64,000 nucleotides of DNA, taken from contig NZ_CP089980.1 in the NCBI RefSeq assembly GCF_021389955.1, positions 929,501 through 993,500 of the forward strand. The letters run 5' to 3'. The notes under the pieces were generated by a model that ran no database searches, was not told the origin of the DNA, and saw only the letters and a list, made by a program, of their open reading frames with translations. Position 1 is the first letter of the stretch; every line of letters starts with the position of its first letter. Positions 27,806 to 36,300 of this stretch are shown here, in pieces. Position numbers and translations under genes: made by a program. Source of the DNA: Fulvivirga maritima. Its GTDB lineage: Bacteria; Bacteroidota; Bacteroidia; Cytophagales; Cyclobacteriaceae.

Positions 27806-28474
27806 TTATTTATAATATTCAGGAGGCACAATTCCATAATATATTCTAAATGAAGAGACTCCATATAATTTACCAGCCTCATTGACAGCCCTTGTTTTAA
27901 GCTCATTTTCATATGATCGAATCCCAAAATCTTTAGGATCAAAATCATATTCATCATAAAACCCTATTGGTAAATTAGCTACATCAAAGAATACCGTAGC
28001 TCTTCCAAATGCAGTAGCATATTCTTGAGATCTATAAAAATTCACAACTTTGGCAAAAACAATAGAACCATCGCTCATTTCAATCTTTTTCCCCTTACTA
28101 GTAAATGATTTAGGATCGGATTGGTATATATCATTCCAAATATCTAAAAACCTCTCTTTTGACATAACAGCATCTCCTCTTCCTAACCAGTACCGTTCAA
28201 ATAAATCCTTTGCAAAATCTGATCCTGCTCTTTTTCTAATCTCGTTCCCCACGTACCCCAAATCAGGCCTTTCTTTATCTTCAATTACCCAATTCTCCGA
28301 CCAATTTAAAGAAGTACCATAAGGAGTTGTCACCTCAGAGTAATAGCCATCATTTCGGTAACTGACTGCATCCCCACTGGCATAAGCTTGTTCCCACACC
28401 CTCTGCTCTCTTAAATCATCACGGTAGTCCATAGCGCTCTGCCCCCATTTGGTTTCAAAACTACTCCCACTCAT
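27806..28474 (-). CDS. Orphan Rhs C-terminal tip 4 with type II linker; colicin M-like pattern
   Basis: The 222-aa frame begins in a linker different from that of the other tips (MSGSSFETKWGQSAMDYRDDL); upstream in-frame DNA still encodes NHWTDQYSNQYRDCF until a TGA. The C-terminal ~70 residues include 'ATVFFDVANLPIGFYDEYDFDPKDFG', then 'ELKTRAVNEAG' and 'FRIYYG'. The D-x-Y-D-F-D...R pattern recalls the catalytic region of lipid II-cleaving colicin M-type toxins; I am not certain of this. A periplasmic lipoprotein immunity partner (27378-27803) would agree. There is no signal peptide or ribosome-binding site, so it is probably silent unless recombined into the full-length gene. Confidence 0.65.
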   Translation of the reverse strand: MSGSSFETKWGQSAMDYRDDLREQRVWEQAYASGDAVSYRNDGYYSEVTTPYGTSLNWSENWVIEDKERPDLGYVGNEIRKRAGSDFAKDLFERYWLGRGDAVMSKERFLDIWNDIYQSDPKSFTSKGKKIEMSDGSIVFAKVVNFYRSQEYATAFGRATVFFDVANLPIGFYDEYDFDPKDFGIRSYENELKTRAVNEAGKLYGVSSFRIYYGIVPPEYYK

Positions 28475-28700
28475 CAGGAAGCAATCTCTGTACTGGTTCG
28501 AATACTGATCAGTCCAGTGATTACCTGATAACGAAAAGAATCATGTATTTAAAGCCCTGGGTACACTTCTTAGAGATGCCAAAACCAGAAAAGCTTACAC
28601 CTCTTAAAAACTTTAAAGCCCTGGACTTGCCCCAGGCTCTTTTTATTATTCTTTTGATTTCGTGAACTTTAAAGCACTCGTTGATAACAAGAGATAACGG
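28420..28700 (-). repeat. Cassette repeat unit (type II linker + leader hairpin), copy at tip 4
   Basis: It shares the leader, hairpin (28611-28637) and NHWTDQY codons with the type I units, then diverges to a second linker (SNQYRDCFLMSGSSFETKWGQ). The same type II unit recurs as the empty remnant at 24641-24965. The common part up to NHWTDQY is the longest segment shared by all copies, so it is the likely crossover site. Confidence 0.8.
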
Positions 28701-28704
28701 AACA

Positions 28705-29175
28705 CTAGCGATGGGATATATCACTTGAATCAACCCATCTTAAACTATCAGCTTCAATAACATCAATACTGTTCCATGTAGTTACTCTTAGATTATTTGT
28801 GGAAGTGGAAAGATCGTTTTGAACGCATTCAATATAGAACAATTCACCCTTCTTATCTTCAATTTCTGCAACTATCCTAAATTTATCAAAACCAATTCTT
28901 TTAATTTTTTCTACCAGTACTGTATCATTATTAAACAAAAACTCACTTTCTTTTCCGACCACAACTAACCCCAGTTCATCTTCAATAACTAAACCAATAG
29001 GAGGATATTGTACATCTGGGCCCCAATACCCAATTTTCAGATTAAGCGGCAAGGATAATTGCTCCTCTTGCTTAGACTCGCCTTGTTGAGACTCTTCCTT
29101 TGGCTTGTTGCACTCAGTCAATATAATTAAAGATATAAAAGGGAATAAAAACGTAATTAATTTACTATTTCTCAT
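28705..29175 (-). CDS. Putative lipoprotein immunity protein of Rhs cassette 3
   Basis: The 156-aa protein has an N-terminal lipoprotein signal (LITFLFPFISLIILTEC, Cys22 as lipidated residue), a Glu/Gln/Ser-rich spacer (KPKEESQQGESKQEEQ) and a ~110-residue soluble, beta-rich domain. No family recognised. It starts 9 bp after tip 3. The spacer would hold the domain away from the membrane, as expected for a periplasmic immunity factor. Confidence 0.65.
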   Translation of the reverse strand: MRNSKLITFLFPFISLIILTECNKPKEESQQGESKQEEQLSLPLNLKIGYWGPDVQYPPIGLVIEDELGLVVVGKESEFLFNNDTVLVEKIKRIGFDKFRIVAEIEDKKGELFYIECVQNDLSTSTNNLRVTTWNSIDVIEADSLRWVDSSDISHR

Positions 29176-29184
29176 AAGCTATTC

Positions 29185-30021
29185 TTAAAAAGGAGCATAA
29201 ATTATCCTCATTGGAATTGTTATCGTTGTTGGAACATATGGATATGGAGTTCCCCAAAGTCTTTCAAGATTAGGCCCTGGACCGTCAGGCTGAAATTCTG
29301 GAGTTCCTAATTTACCACCCAATACTTTTTCATCTATAAAGTCAGGATCCCAGAATCCATCTCCTTCATATAATGTATATGTTATTGTACCATTATCAAG
29401 GTCTGCTTCGTAACTAACAGGAGTCCTACCAATATGAAACACAATGTTAGTCATATCTACATTAAAACGACCTGAAGGATCTTTAAAACCTATAACAACG
29501 GCATTATGAATCTTTGTAAAAGTAGTTGTGTTCATAAGCGATTTAGTTGTCTCGGGACCAATTTTCTGGGGACTACCATTTCCATTCAAATATTGCATTG
29601 TTGCATCTGTGCTATTATCAATATAAGCACTTGCACTACTTGAATTACTCTGTCCATAATCACTTAAAAACCTCTGATACTGACTTTCCGCCCTGCTTCT
29701 GTATTTTTCATTTTGATTGGTAGCATCATAAGCCAGGATAGATGATACCGGTACCATATCGCCCACCCATCTATTATAGACCCAGGGAGCATTCTTATCA
29801 GTAGGGCTATAAAAAGCCACTCCCCCGCTACCATCATTCAAATAGGTGCCTTCTCTTAAGCCTGTCAGATTACCACTCATCGCACCATCCAAAACATCAT
29901 ACCATGAGGTATTAAAATAACTACCACCACTACCATACTGATCAGTCCAGTGATTACCTGATGGCGAAAAGAATCGTGTATTAAAAGTTCTGGATGCATT
30001 TCTCATGGATGTGAAAACCAA
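29185..30021 (-). CDS. Orphan Rhs C-terminal tip 3
   Basis: The 278-aa frame is the longest of the orphan tips because its leader keeps CGA where the other copies have a TGA stop. It reads MRNASRTFNTRFFSPSGNHWTDQY, which aligns with RNASRYNGGGAGHIGVGSGNHWSDEY just after the DPTG cleavage motif of the full-length Rhs protein, showing how a tip fits onto the core. The type I linker follows, then ~140 residues of toxin domain (from 'DATMQYLNGNG' to a proline-rich end 'GTPYPYVPTTITIPM') that I do not recognise. Lipoprotein immunity downstream suggests a periplasmic target. Confidence 0.7.
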   Translation of the reverse strand: MVFTSMRNASRTFNTRFFSPSGNHWTDQYGSGGSYFNTSWYDVLDGAMSGNLTGLREGTYLNDGSGGVAFYSPTDKNAPWVYNRWVGDMVPVSSILAYDATNQNEKYRSRAESQYQRFLSDYGQSNSSSASAYIDNSTDATMQYLNGNGSPQKIGPETTKSLMNTTTFTKIHNAVVIGFKDPSGRFNVDMTNIVFHIGRTPVSYEADLDNGTITYTLYEGDGFWDPDFIDEKVLGGKLGTPEFQPDGPGPNLERLWGTPYPYVPTTITIPMRIIYAPF

Positions 30022-30140
30022 AAAACCTTACACCTCTTAAAACTTTAAAGCCCGGGACTTGCCCAGGCTTTTTATTATTCTTTTGAGTTTATGAACTACT
30101 AAAGCTCTCGTTGCAAAAGATCGCTAACGGAGATCTCTGC
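29660..30140 (-). repeat. Cassette repeat unit (type I), copy at tip 3
   Basis: Type I linker, leader and hairpin (30047-30073), plus a short palindrome AGATC...GATCT enclosing GCTAACGGA (about 30118-30136). It is near-identical to the units at 26884-27375, 31030-31500 and 32500-32975. The RFFSPSGNHWTDQY frame is open here, unlike in the other copies. Confidence 0.85.
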
Positions 30141-30164
30141 AAGGCTTGTAATTTCATTCTATTA

Positions 30165-30458
30165 TTAAAAATGTCCATCGTGGCGATAGTCCGCTATGGC
30201 CAAAACAATCAACAGCAAAACTATCGAACTGATAATATAAATAGGCACTGATTTATTCCAGCTCTTAAACCGTTCACTTTCTCTGTCAAAATACCCAAAT
30301 ACATCTTTGTAATAATCCCCCCTGTACAAGACTAAATAATTGAAAACAGCCAATACTCCCAATAAAATAAGGACATAGAACTTATTTGTGTTTTCGAATA
30401 TTGGGATAAAAAAACCAATGATTGCCAGAACAGAAAAGATGTTACAGAACAACAGCAT
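30165..30458 (-). CDS. Putative membrane immunity protein of Rhs cassette 2
   Basis: The 97-aa protein has three membrane helices (about 2-20, 28-44 and 72-90). No family recognised. The ATG at 30458 is the only start possible in this frame because a stop lies ~40 bp upstream. It lies ~100 bp from tip 2, further than in the other pairs, where gaps are -8 to +9 bp. The gap encodes nothing convincing. Confidence 0.6.
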   Translation of the reverse strand: MLLFCNIFSVLAIIGFFIPIFENTNKFYVLILLGVLAVFNYLVLYRGDYYKDVFGYFDRESERFKSWNKSVPIYIISSIVLLLIVLAIADYRHDGHF

Positions 30459-30561
30459 TACCGTTCCGAAAAAGAAAAGAAAGAGGGCATGTTATCCCTC
30501 TTTCTATCATAATATTTATAAATCCTATAATTCAAATAATGATACCAATTCATGTTTCTCT

Positions 30562-31260
30562 CTATGGTTCATTCCAAAAATCATTCCCTGTATATTCCAA
30601 GAGAGCTTTACCTCCAAAATAGGCCCCTGAGACAACCCAGCCCCAACCAGGGATGAAGGCTACTCCTCCCATTATCAAATCCAATCCTCCCTCTCCAACT
30701 AAGCTTTTCTCTCCGGTGTATATTTCATAGCCAGTCATTGCAAATCCAACACCACCTAATACTCCACCACCTACTTTCAATGTTTTAGCTGCTCCATTTA
30801 GAAAGGATTTACTAACTGGGACACCTTTGATTAGCATCTTACCCAGATTACCTCCTGTGTACTCATTCCATCCAACTACGCTCTGTACATCCGCCCTAGA
30901 ATGAAGATAATTTCCTAATGATTCAGAGAGACCTCCAACAACAAAACCAAGTCCATTGTCAATGTTTGAAATCATACTCCATGTATCACTATTGACAATG
31001 CCACCACCCCCTGAGGATTGATCAAAATTATTCAAAAACCTCTGATACTGACTTTCCGCCATACTTCTGTATTTTTCATTTTGATTGGTAGCATCATAGG
31101 CCAGGATAGATGATACCGGTACCATATCGCCTACCCATCTATTATAGACCCAGGGAGCATTCTTATCAGTAGGGCTATAAAAAGCCACTCCCCCGCTACC
31201 ATCATTCAAATAGGTGCCTTCTCTTAAGCCAGTCAGATTACCACTCATCGCACCACCCAA
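30562..31260 (-). CDS. Orphan Rhs C-terminal tip 2, glycine-rich hydrophobic toxin domain
   Basis: The frame carries the type I linker (GAMSGNLTGLREGTY to AESQYQRFL), then FDQSSGGGG, then ~150 residues of toxin region. The last 80 residues are strongly hydrophobic and glycine-rich ('VGGGVLGGVGFAMTGYEIYTG' to AYFGGKALLEYTG), a pattern shared with tip 5 and common at the end of Bacteroidota Rhs proteins. A membrane-inserting or pore-forming mechanism is possible (inference), in keeping with a membrane immunity protein. The first Met is a TTG in the linker; real expression would need fusion to the full-length gene. Confidence 0.7.
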   Translation of the reverse strand: MGGAMSGNLTGLREGTYLNDGSGGVAFYSPTDKNAPWVYNRWVGDMVPVSSILAYDATNQNEKYRSMAESQYQRFLNNFDQSSGGGGIVNSDTWSMISNIDNGLGFVVGGLSESLGNYLHSRADVQSVVGWNEYTGGNLGKMLIKGVPVSKSFLNGAAKTLKVGGGVLGGVGFAMTGYEIYTGEKSLVGEGGLDLIMGGVAFIPGWGWVVSGAYFGGKALLEYTGNDFWNEP

Positions 31261-31500
31261 AACATCATACCATGAGGTATTAAAATAACTACCACCACTA
31301 CCATACTGATCAGTCCAGTGATTACCTGATAGCGAAAAGAATCATGTATTAAAAGTTCTGGATGCATTTCTTATGGATGTGAAAACCAAAAAACCTAACA
31401 CCTCTTAAAACTTTAAAGCCCGGGACTTGCCCAGGCTTTTTATTATTCTTTTGAGTTTATGAACTACTAAAGCTCTCGTTGCAAACGAGCGCTAACGGAG
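31030..31500 (-). repeat. Cassette repeat unit (type I), copy at tip 2
   Basis: Same layout as the other type I copies. The hairpin at 31414-31441 (AAAGCC-C-GGG, loop ACTTG, CCC-A-GGCTTT, then T) is the clearest of the set. Next to it is a second perfect stem CTCGTT/AACGAG (about 31473-31488) and the TAACGGAG core. Confidence 0.85.
31414..31441 (+). terminator. Rho-independent terminator-like hairpin
   Basis: The stem AAAGCC/GGCTTT is extended by GGG/CCC across one C-A mismatch, with a 5-nt loop ACTTG, and is followed directly by T residues on the plus strand. Since genes here run on the minus strand, it would stop antisense transcription entering the cassettes, or act weakly in both directions. 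Confidence 0.5.
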
Positions 31501-31699
31501 CGTCCGTTTCACCTTCGAGGGTGTCACGCATTGAAAACAGCGTACCAACAGCTACGGGCAGACGCGGAACAACTGAATATAAAACGCCTATTGTCCCGTT
31601 TTTTGCTGCAAATCCAAATCCATGGGTCGACACAAAGTAGCAGCACGCGTTACGCTATCGCTAAACGCGCGCTAACAAGAGATAACGCAGAAAGAATTG
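31501..31699. other. CpG-rich non-coding segment between cassettes
   Basis: About 200 bp of clearly higher GC and CpG content than its surroundings (for example GGGCAGACGCGGAAC and GCAGCACGCGTTACGC), with small palindromes and the motif CCAACAGCTA shared with break points near 24625 and 25848. A 60-codon plus-strand frame here looks accidental. It is present in only one inter-cassette gap, so it may be an inserted repetitive element. Confidence 0.5.
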
Positions 31700-32044
31700 C
31701 TAGAAAGAGATGATTTTTAATGAAATATATAAAACCAATAATATGATTATTAATAATAGAAAAAAATAGAAAACTTGAAATAATCTTCTTCCGGTTGAAA
31801 ATTCTTTCCAATATTTAAAAAGTAAATAAGTATAAGAAATCAGTGAAAGTATAGAAAATATTACAAAGCTTAATACTATAGTAGTGATTAACCATATCGG
31901 TGCCATTAAAGCACGGTAATTTATTCCTACTAATACAAGAGTAAGCATAAAAGTAGCCCAAATATTATTTGAACTACCCCGCATACTGTACAACCGTAAT
32001 ATCTTTGTTATTTTTTTCATAGAGTTATCTATCTCGTTAATCAC
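31700..32044 (-). CDS. Putative membrane immunity protein of Rhs cassette 1
   Basis: The 114-aa protein has three membrane helices (about 27-45, 48-74 and 90-112) after a basic N-terminus. No family recognised. Its start overlaps the 3' end of tip 1 by 8 nt, the same overlap seen between the full-length Rhs gene and its immunity gene, which points to translational coupling inherited from when this pair was at the expressed locus. Confidence 0.62.
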   Translation of the reverse strand: MINEIDNSMKKITKILRLYSMRGSSNNIWATFMLTLVLVGINYRALMAPIWLITTIVLSFVIFSILSLISYTYLLFKYWKEFSTGRRLFQVFYFFLLLIIILLVLYISLKIISF

Positions 32045-32723
32045 TAGCCTTCATAGCGTTGAAAATAAAAATTTTAGGTAAGGTAACCACGAATATAAAT
32101 GATCCTTGTATCGCAGAATTCACGGAAGTGCCAAAACTAAGTGGACTACCTGAAATAGGGTCAATAACAGGGGTATAAATAAATCCTCCCCCAGGAATTG
32201 AGCTAAATTGCGATAAATATTTTTCAGTAATTGTAAATTGATTCCGAACAAATGCAATATCAGCATCAATGACAGAGAAATTGAGTACTAAATCTAATCC
32301 CCCTACAGCATTTTCTTTATCATATGCTTGATCATGGACAAGGGACATTTTATCACTAACATTTTTTGGCTTTAAATCATAATTATAACCGCCGCTGTAA
32401 GATTTAGGATTATTAGGTCCTCCATAGTTATAAAACCAATTACCGACAGTTGAAGGATCTAAAGTGTTCGGATCATTAACCTGTCCATAATCACTTAAAA
32501 AACTATGATACTGACTTTCCGCCCTACTTCTGTATTTTTCATTTTGATTGGTAGCATCATAGGCCAGGATAGATGATACCGGTACCATATCGCCCACCCA
32601 TCTATTATAGACCCAGGGAGCATTCTTATCAGTAGGGCTATAAAAAGCCACCCCCCCGCTACCATCATTCAAATAGGTGCCTTCTCTTAAGCCAGTCAGA
32701 TTACCACTCATCGCACCAACCAA
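32037..32723 (-). CDS. Orphan Rhs C-terminal tip 1, phospholipase A2-like motif
   Basis: Type I linker (GAMSGNLTGLREGTY to AESQYHSFLSDYGQVNDPNTLDPST), then a ~135-residue toxin domain. The domain has YGGPNNP, 'DKMSLVHDQAYDKENAVGG' and, ~12 residues on, IDADIAFVRNQ. A glycine/asparagine loop, an HDxxYD pair and a following AD helix are the features of parvovirus VP1-type phospholipase A2 domains in polymorphic toxins; tip 6 shows the same order. In-frame DNA extends upstream through NHWTDQY to a TGA at 32805-32807, so no start or signal is present. Membrane immunity protein downstream is consistent with a lipid-attacking toxin. Confidence 0.68.
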   Translation of the reverse strand: MVGAMSGNLTGLREGTYLNDGSGGVAFYSPTDKNAPWVYNRWVGDMVPVSSILAYDATNQNEKYRSRAESQYHSFLSDYGQVNDPNTLDPSTVGNWFYNYGGPNNPKSYSGGYNYDLKPKNVSDKMSLVHDQAYDKENAVGGLDLVLNFSVIDADIAFVRNQFTITEKYLSQFSSIPGGGFIYTPVIDPISGSPLSFGTSVNSAIQGSFIFVVTLPKIFIFNAMKASD

Positions 32724-32975
32724 AACATCATACCAGGAGGTATTAAAATAACTACCTCCACTACCATACTGATCAGTCCAGTGATTACCTGATGGCGAAA
32801 AGAATCATGTATTTAAAGCCCCGGGTACACTTCTTAGAGATTCTAAAACCAGAAAACCTTATTCCTCTTAAAACTTAAAAGCCCGGGACTTGCCCCAGGC
32901 TCTTTTTATTATTCTATTAATTTCGTGAACTAATAAAAAACTCATTGATATCAAGCACTAACAGAGGCCTGCATA
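32500..32975 (-). repeat. Cassette repeat unit (type I), copy at tip 1
   Basis: This is the copy nearest to the full-length Rhs gene: type I linker codons, NHWTDQY, leader with TGA, hairpin (32878-32903), then a region with 'CATGCGAAGCATG' palindrome and GAACGGAGG (about 32980-33005). Confidence 0.85.
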
Positions 32976-33055
32976 ACCAGCATGCGAAGCATGGCGGGAA
33001 CGGAGGAAGCAAAGCGCTCGAATTATTCTAATTAATCTGAGTTGCCAAGGACATG

Positions 33056-33343
33056 CTAATCAAATTTTTTATTATGTTCAATCCATGATAATAAGGATAA
33101 AAATAAACCTATTATCCAACATATTGGCTGCCAAACTACATAACCATAAAAAAATTCATCAAAAGTGAACTTTGAAATATTGAAAGAAATATGGTTTAGA
33201 TAAAAAAATAGCAAGCAAATCACACCTCCAATGATGCCACTTTTAAACAAGCCTACTGAAAGCAAATAATTCCTTAATCCCTTTTTCCTTATTTTCTCCC
33301 AACTATCTCTCTCATAAACAAAATACCTTTTGATTCTATTCAT
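33056..33343 (-). CDS. Putative membrane immunity protein of the full-length Rhs toxin
   Basis: The 95-aa protein has a basic N-terminus and two strong membrane helices (about 31-50 and 68-87). No family recognised. Its start overlaps the end of the Rhs gene by 8 nt, so the two are translationally coupled, as expected for an expressed toxin/immunity pair. The tip it would neutralise has its own hydrophobic stretch near the C-terminus. Confidence 0.68.
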   Translation of the reverse strand: MNRIKRYFVYERDSWEKIRKKGLRNYLLSVGLFKSGIIGGVICLLFFYLNHISFNISKFTFDEFFYGYVVWQPICWIIGLFLSLLSWIEHNKKFD

Positions 33344-36300
33344 CTAATCCTCCTTTTTCTCTTCTTAATCTTTGGGTTAATTCTCGACCATAGCTTCTCA
33401 AAATAGCTATTTCTTCTGGAGAATAGTATTTATTCATAAAAGCATCAGCATCCTGCTTCAATGCCTGCCCTGCTCCAATAAAAAATCCTGCTGCGATACC
33501 AACCCCCGAAAGCCGCCAAGATTTAGTTAAAATACCCGTTACACCCCAACTAAACAAAAAATTAGCTGCATAATCTTTCGTGTAATTAGCCAAAACTTCA
33601 TGACTTATTGTATACATAGGCACCCATCTACCAAAATGGTGTTCATAAGCACTACCATTAACAATAAGATGATCTCCATCTTTTCCGCCATCCTTTATCC
33701 AGTTCCCCGCTAAATACCTATAGGTAGAACCTTTGTCATTAATGTATGTTTGAAATTCATGACTATCTTCTGCTTTCGGACATGTATTACACACCTCTAC
33801 ACCTTCGTTGTAACCTACATCTACTCCAATTCTAGCTTCATACTTACTAGATTCGTATCCTCCTACAATTGTGTTTCCTATACGTTCACTATAAACATAA
33901 AAATTTGTAGGGTCAAGAGGGGTGTAATAAAAATTTCCATTCCCTTGGTTTGCATAATGTCCTTCAGCAAGAGAATTATAATTTCCAGTATGAATTGCCC
34001 AGCCCTCAAATGATGAATTTACACCAAACCCTGTCGAATACTCATCAGACCAATGATTTCCTGAACCAACGCCAATATGTCCGGCACCTCCCCCGTTATA
34101 CCGACTAGCATTACGGTCCGCCTCGTTTAGTGTCTCTAGAGTTAATGGCGGGTATAAACCCGTAGGATCATTATGACTCACTGGGTTATTGAAACCAAAG
34201 TGATATGGACTCCAGTTACTTTGCGAACCTGCCATACGGTCTATGCCATTAAATCTGCCTAGTGCAGGATCATAACGTCTGAATGGAGTCTCGTAATTTT
34301 GTGTTAATTCATTTAACTCACTTCCGGCATTATACAAGTACTTATTCTTCAGATTCGTGGCTCTATTCCAACTTTTACTAGCCATACCATAAGGGTAGTA
34401 ATCATTGGTTTGAATAATTGCACTTTCATTTACTGTTATTTCCAAATCATCAAAATATACCGGCTCCTGGTTTTCACCTTCATTACTTAAATAAACCATC
34501 ACAATACCTGCTGCCGGAGCTACAAAATCTTCCACAGACATTTCTGAAAAATTATTATGCTTAATGCTTACGGGTTGCTGCCCTTCAACACTAATCTGAT
34601 CATAAGCAAAGGTAGCATCTTTCACCAATTCTATAGAATTATCTGATGGTAAAAACATGACATTAAGAAAGGCCATGGGAGCATCATTATTCTGTACCGG
34701 AAATCCAGATCCTCCTATTATAGAACCCACTCCAAAATTATTAGTAATAGTGGAAACACCACCATCCACCACGGTAGTCGCCCCACCGGTTAAAATACCA
34801 ATAAGGGTTGAGGCAATTGCTGTGGTAGCTCCAACAGGGGTCACTACAGAAACTTCTCCCTCATATTTAGCATATACTTTTGCATTTATTGCATCTCCTG
34901 CCGCCACAGGAATGGCTATAACAGACCCCACTTGTTTACCTTCAGTTCCATCCAGCATCTGTGTTTTTGTATACGTTTCTCCTTTTACATCAGTATGGTC
35001 ATACAGGTCATTATCTTCCGTTTCCACATTCTCAAACAGGTCCATATCATCTTCACCTAATTCTTCATAATTAAGTGAAAATTGAACTGTTTTTGGCTTA
35101 GTGGTAAATGATACTCTCGTGTTACCTAAATGATCGGTAAGGTCATATTGATACTCCCAACCTGTTAACACATCATTAACCACCCTTCCCTCTTCTGTAT
35201 GCACCATTACCAGTCTTTCTGTCTGTTGTTGTGCTTTTTCATATAAAAACTGTCCTGAGTATTCAGTTACTTTTAATAAATAACCATCACTATCATAATA
35301 TTCTTGAGACAGCTTTGCGCCTGAAGCACTATAGATATATTTCAGGTAAGACCCATCTTTTTGTTCAATCTTATCTGGCAAACCCAGTAGGTTATAACTA
35401 ATATTGAGAATTCCCTTGTTCAAATCTTTAGTAATACTACCGGCATTATTATAAGAATAATCATTCTCTTCAGCATCTCCCTCATTAAAGCCTCCTGCTA
35501 TAGAAGCATGATCTGTTACCGACATTATTTGATTGCCTTTGACTGAACCTATTCCATAATTATATTCCAGGTCATCCATAATATCACCACTCTGATTTCT
35601 TCTGGTTAACCCTTGTATATTACCATTCAGATCATAACTCACATGATCCAAATTATAGGCATTATTCATCGAATGAGGTTCTTGCGCCGAAGTAAGTCTA
35701 CTATATTTATCATAACCATAGGCATAAGATGAGGTATTTTCTCCATCATTAATATTACTCCACTTTATAGCACTTATAGCCCCATTATATTGTAATTTTT
35801 CCTCTCCTATTTCCAGTCCTAAGTCAGCCTGATACCCCAAGTTCATCCCAAAATAGTCCTTTACACCTTGCTGATCTGGATTATGCTCCAGGCTACCATC
35901 AAGTGTAGCATCATTTATAGATGTGAGCCACCCTCTGATATTGTAAGCATAATCTATTGATTGAGCATAAGTAGCACCATCATCTGCACTATGGAGGTTT
36001 TTCTCTATCAACTGACCTCGCTCATCATATTCATACTGGGAAAGTAAAACCGAAGTTCCCATCTGAATATTGTTAATACTATGACCTGGCTCATAAATAG
36101 TAAAGTCTCCCATTAATTGAACTGATGGATCTGCACTTATGGAGTGAAGCATAACATCATTAACATAGAACTTAATTTCAGCACCTTCTCTGGCCACTTT
36201 CAAAATATCACCTTCTTCATAAGAATCTAGAGTCTTTACAGTACTGCCATTTCTATAAACTGCTATTCTTTTATCTTTAGGATAAGTAAATAGGGCATAA

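Noticed and set aside
31531-31713. 60-codon plus-strand frame in the CpG-rich segment.
   Set aside because: Low-complexity basic peptide, antisense to the array, no start signal.
24641-33000. CRISPR array, because of regularly spaced direct repeats.
   Set aside because: Repeats are ~450 bp, protein-coding in part, and the spacers are whole genes.
24900-33010. Integron cassette array, because TAAC/GTTA-containing palindromes follow each immunity gene.
   Set aside because: No integrase, no consistent attC-like paired R boxes, and the repeats also encode the toxin linker.
34657-35070. 137-codon plus-strand frame inside the Rhs gene.
   Set aside because: Antisense shadow of repetitive coding sequence.
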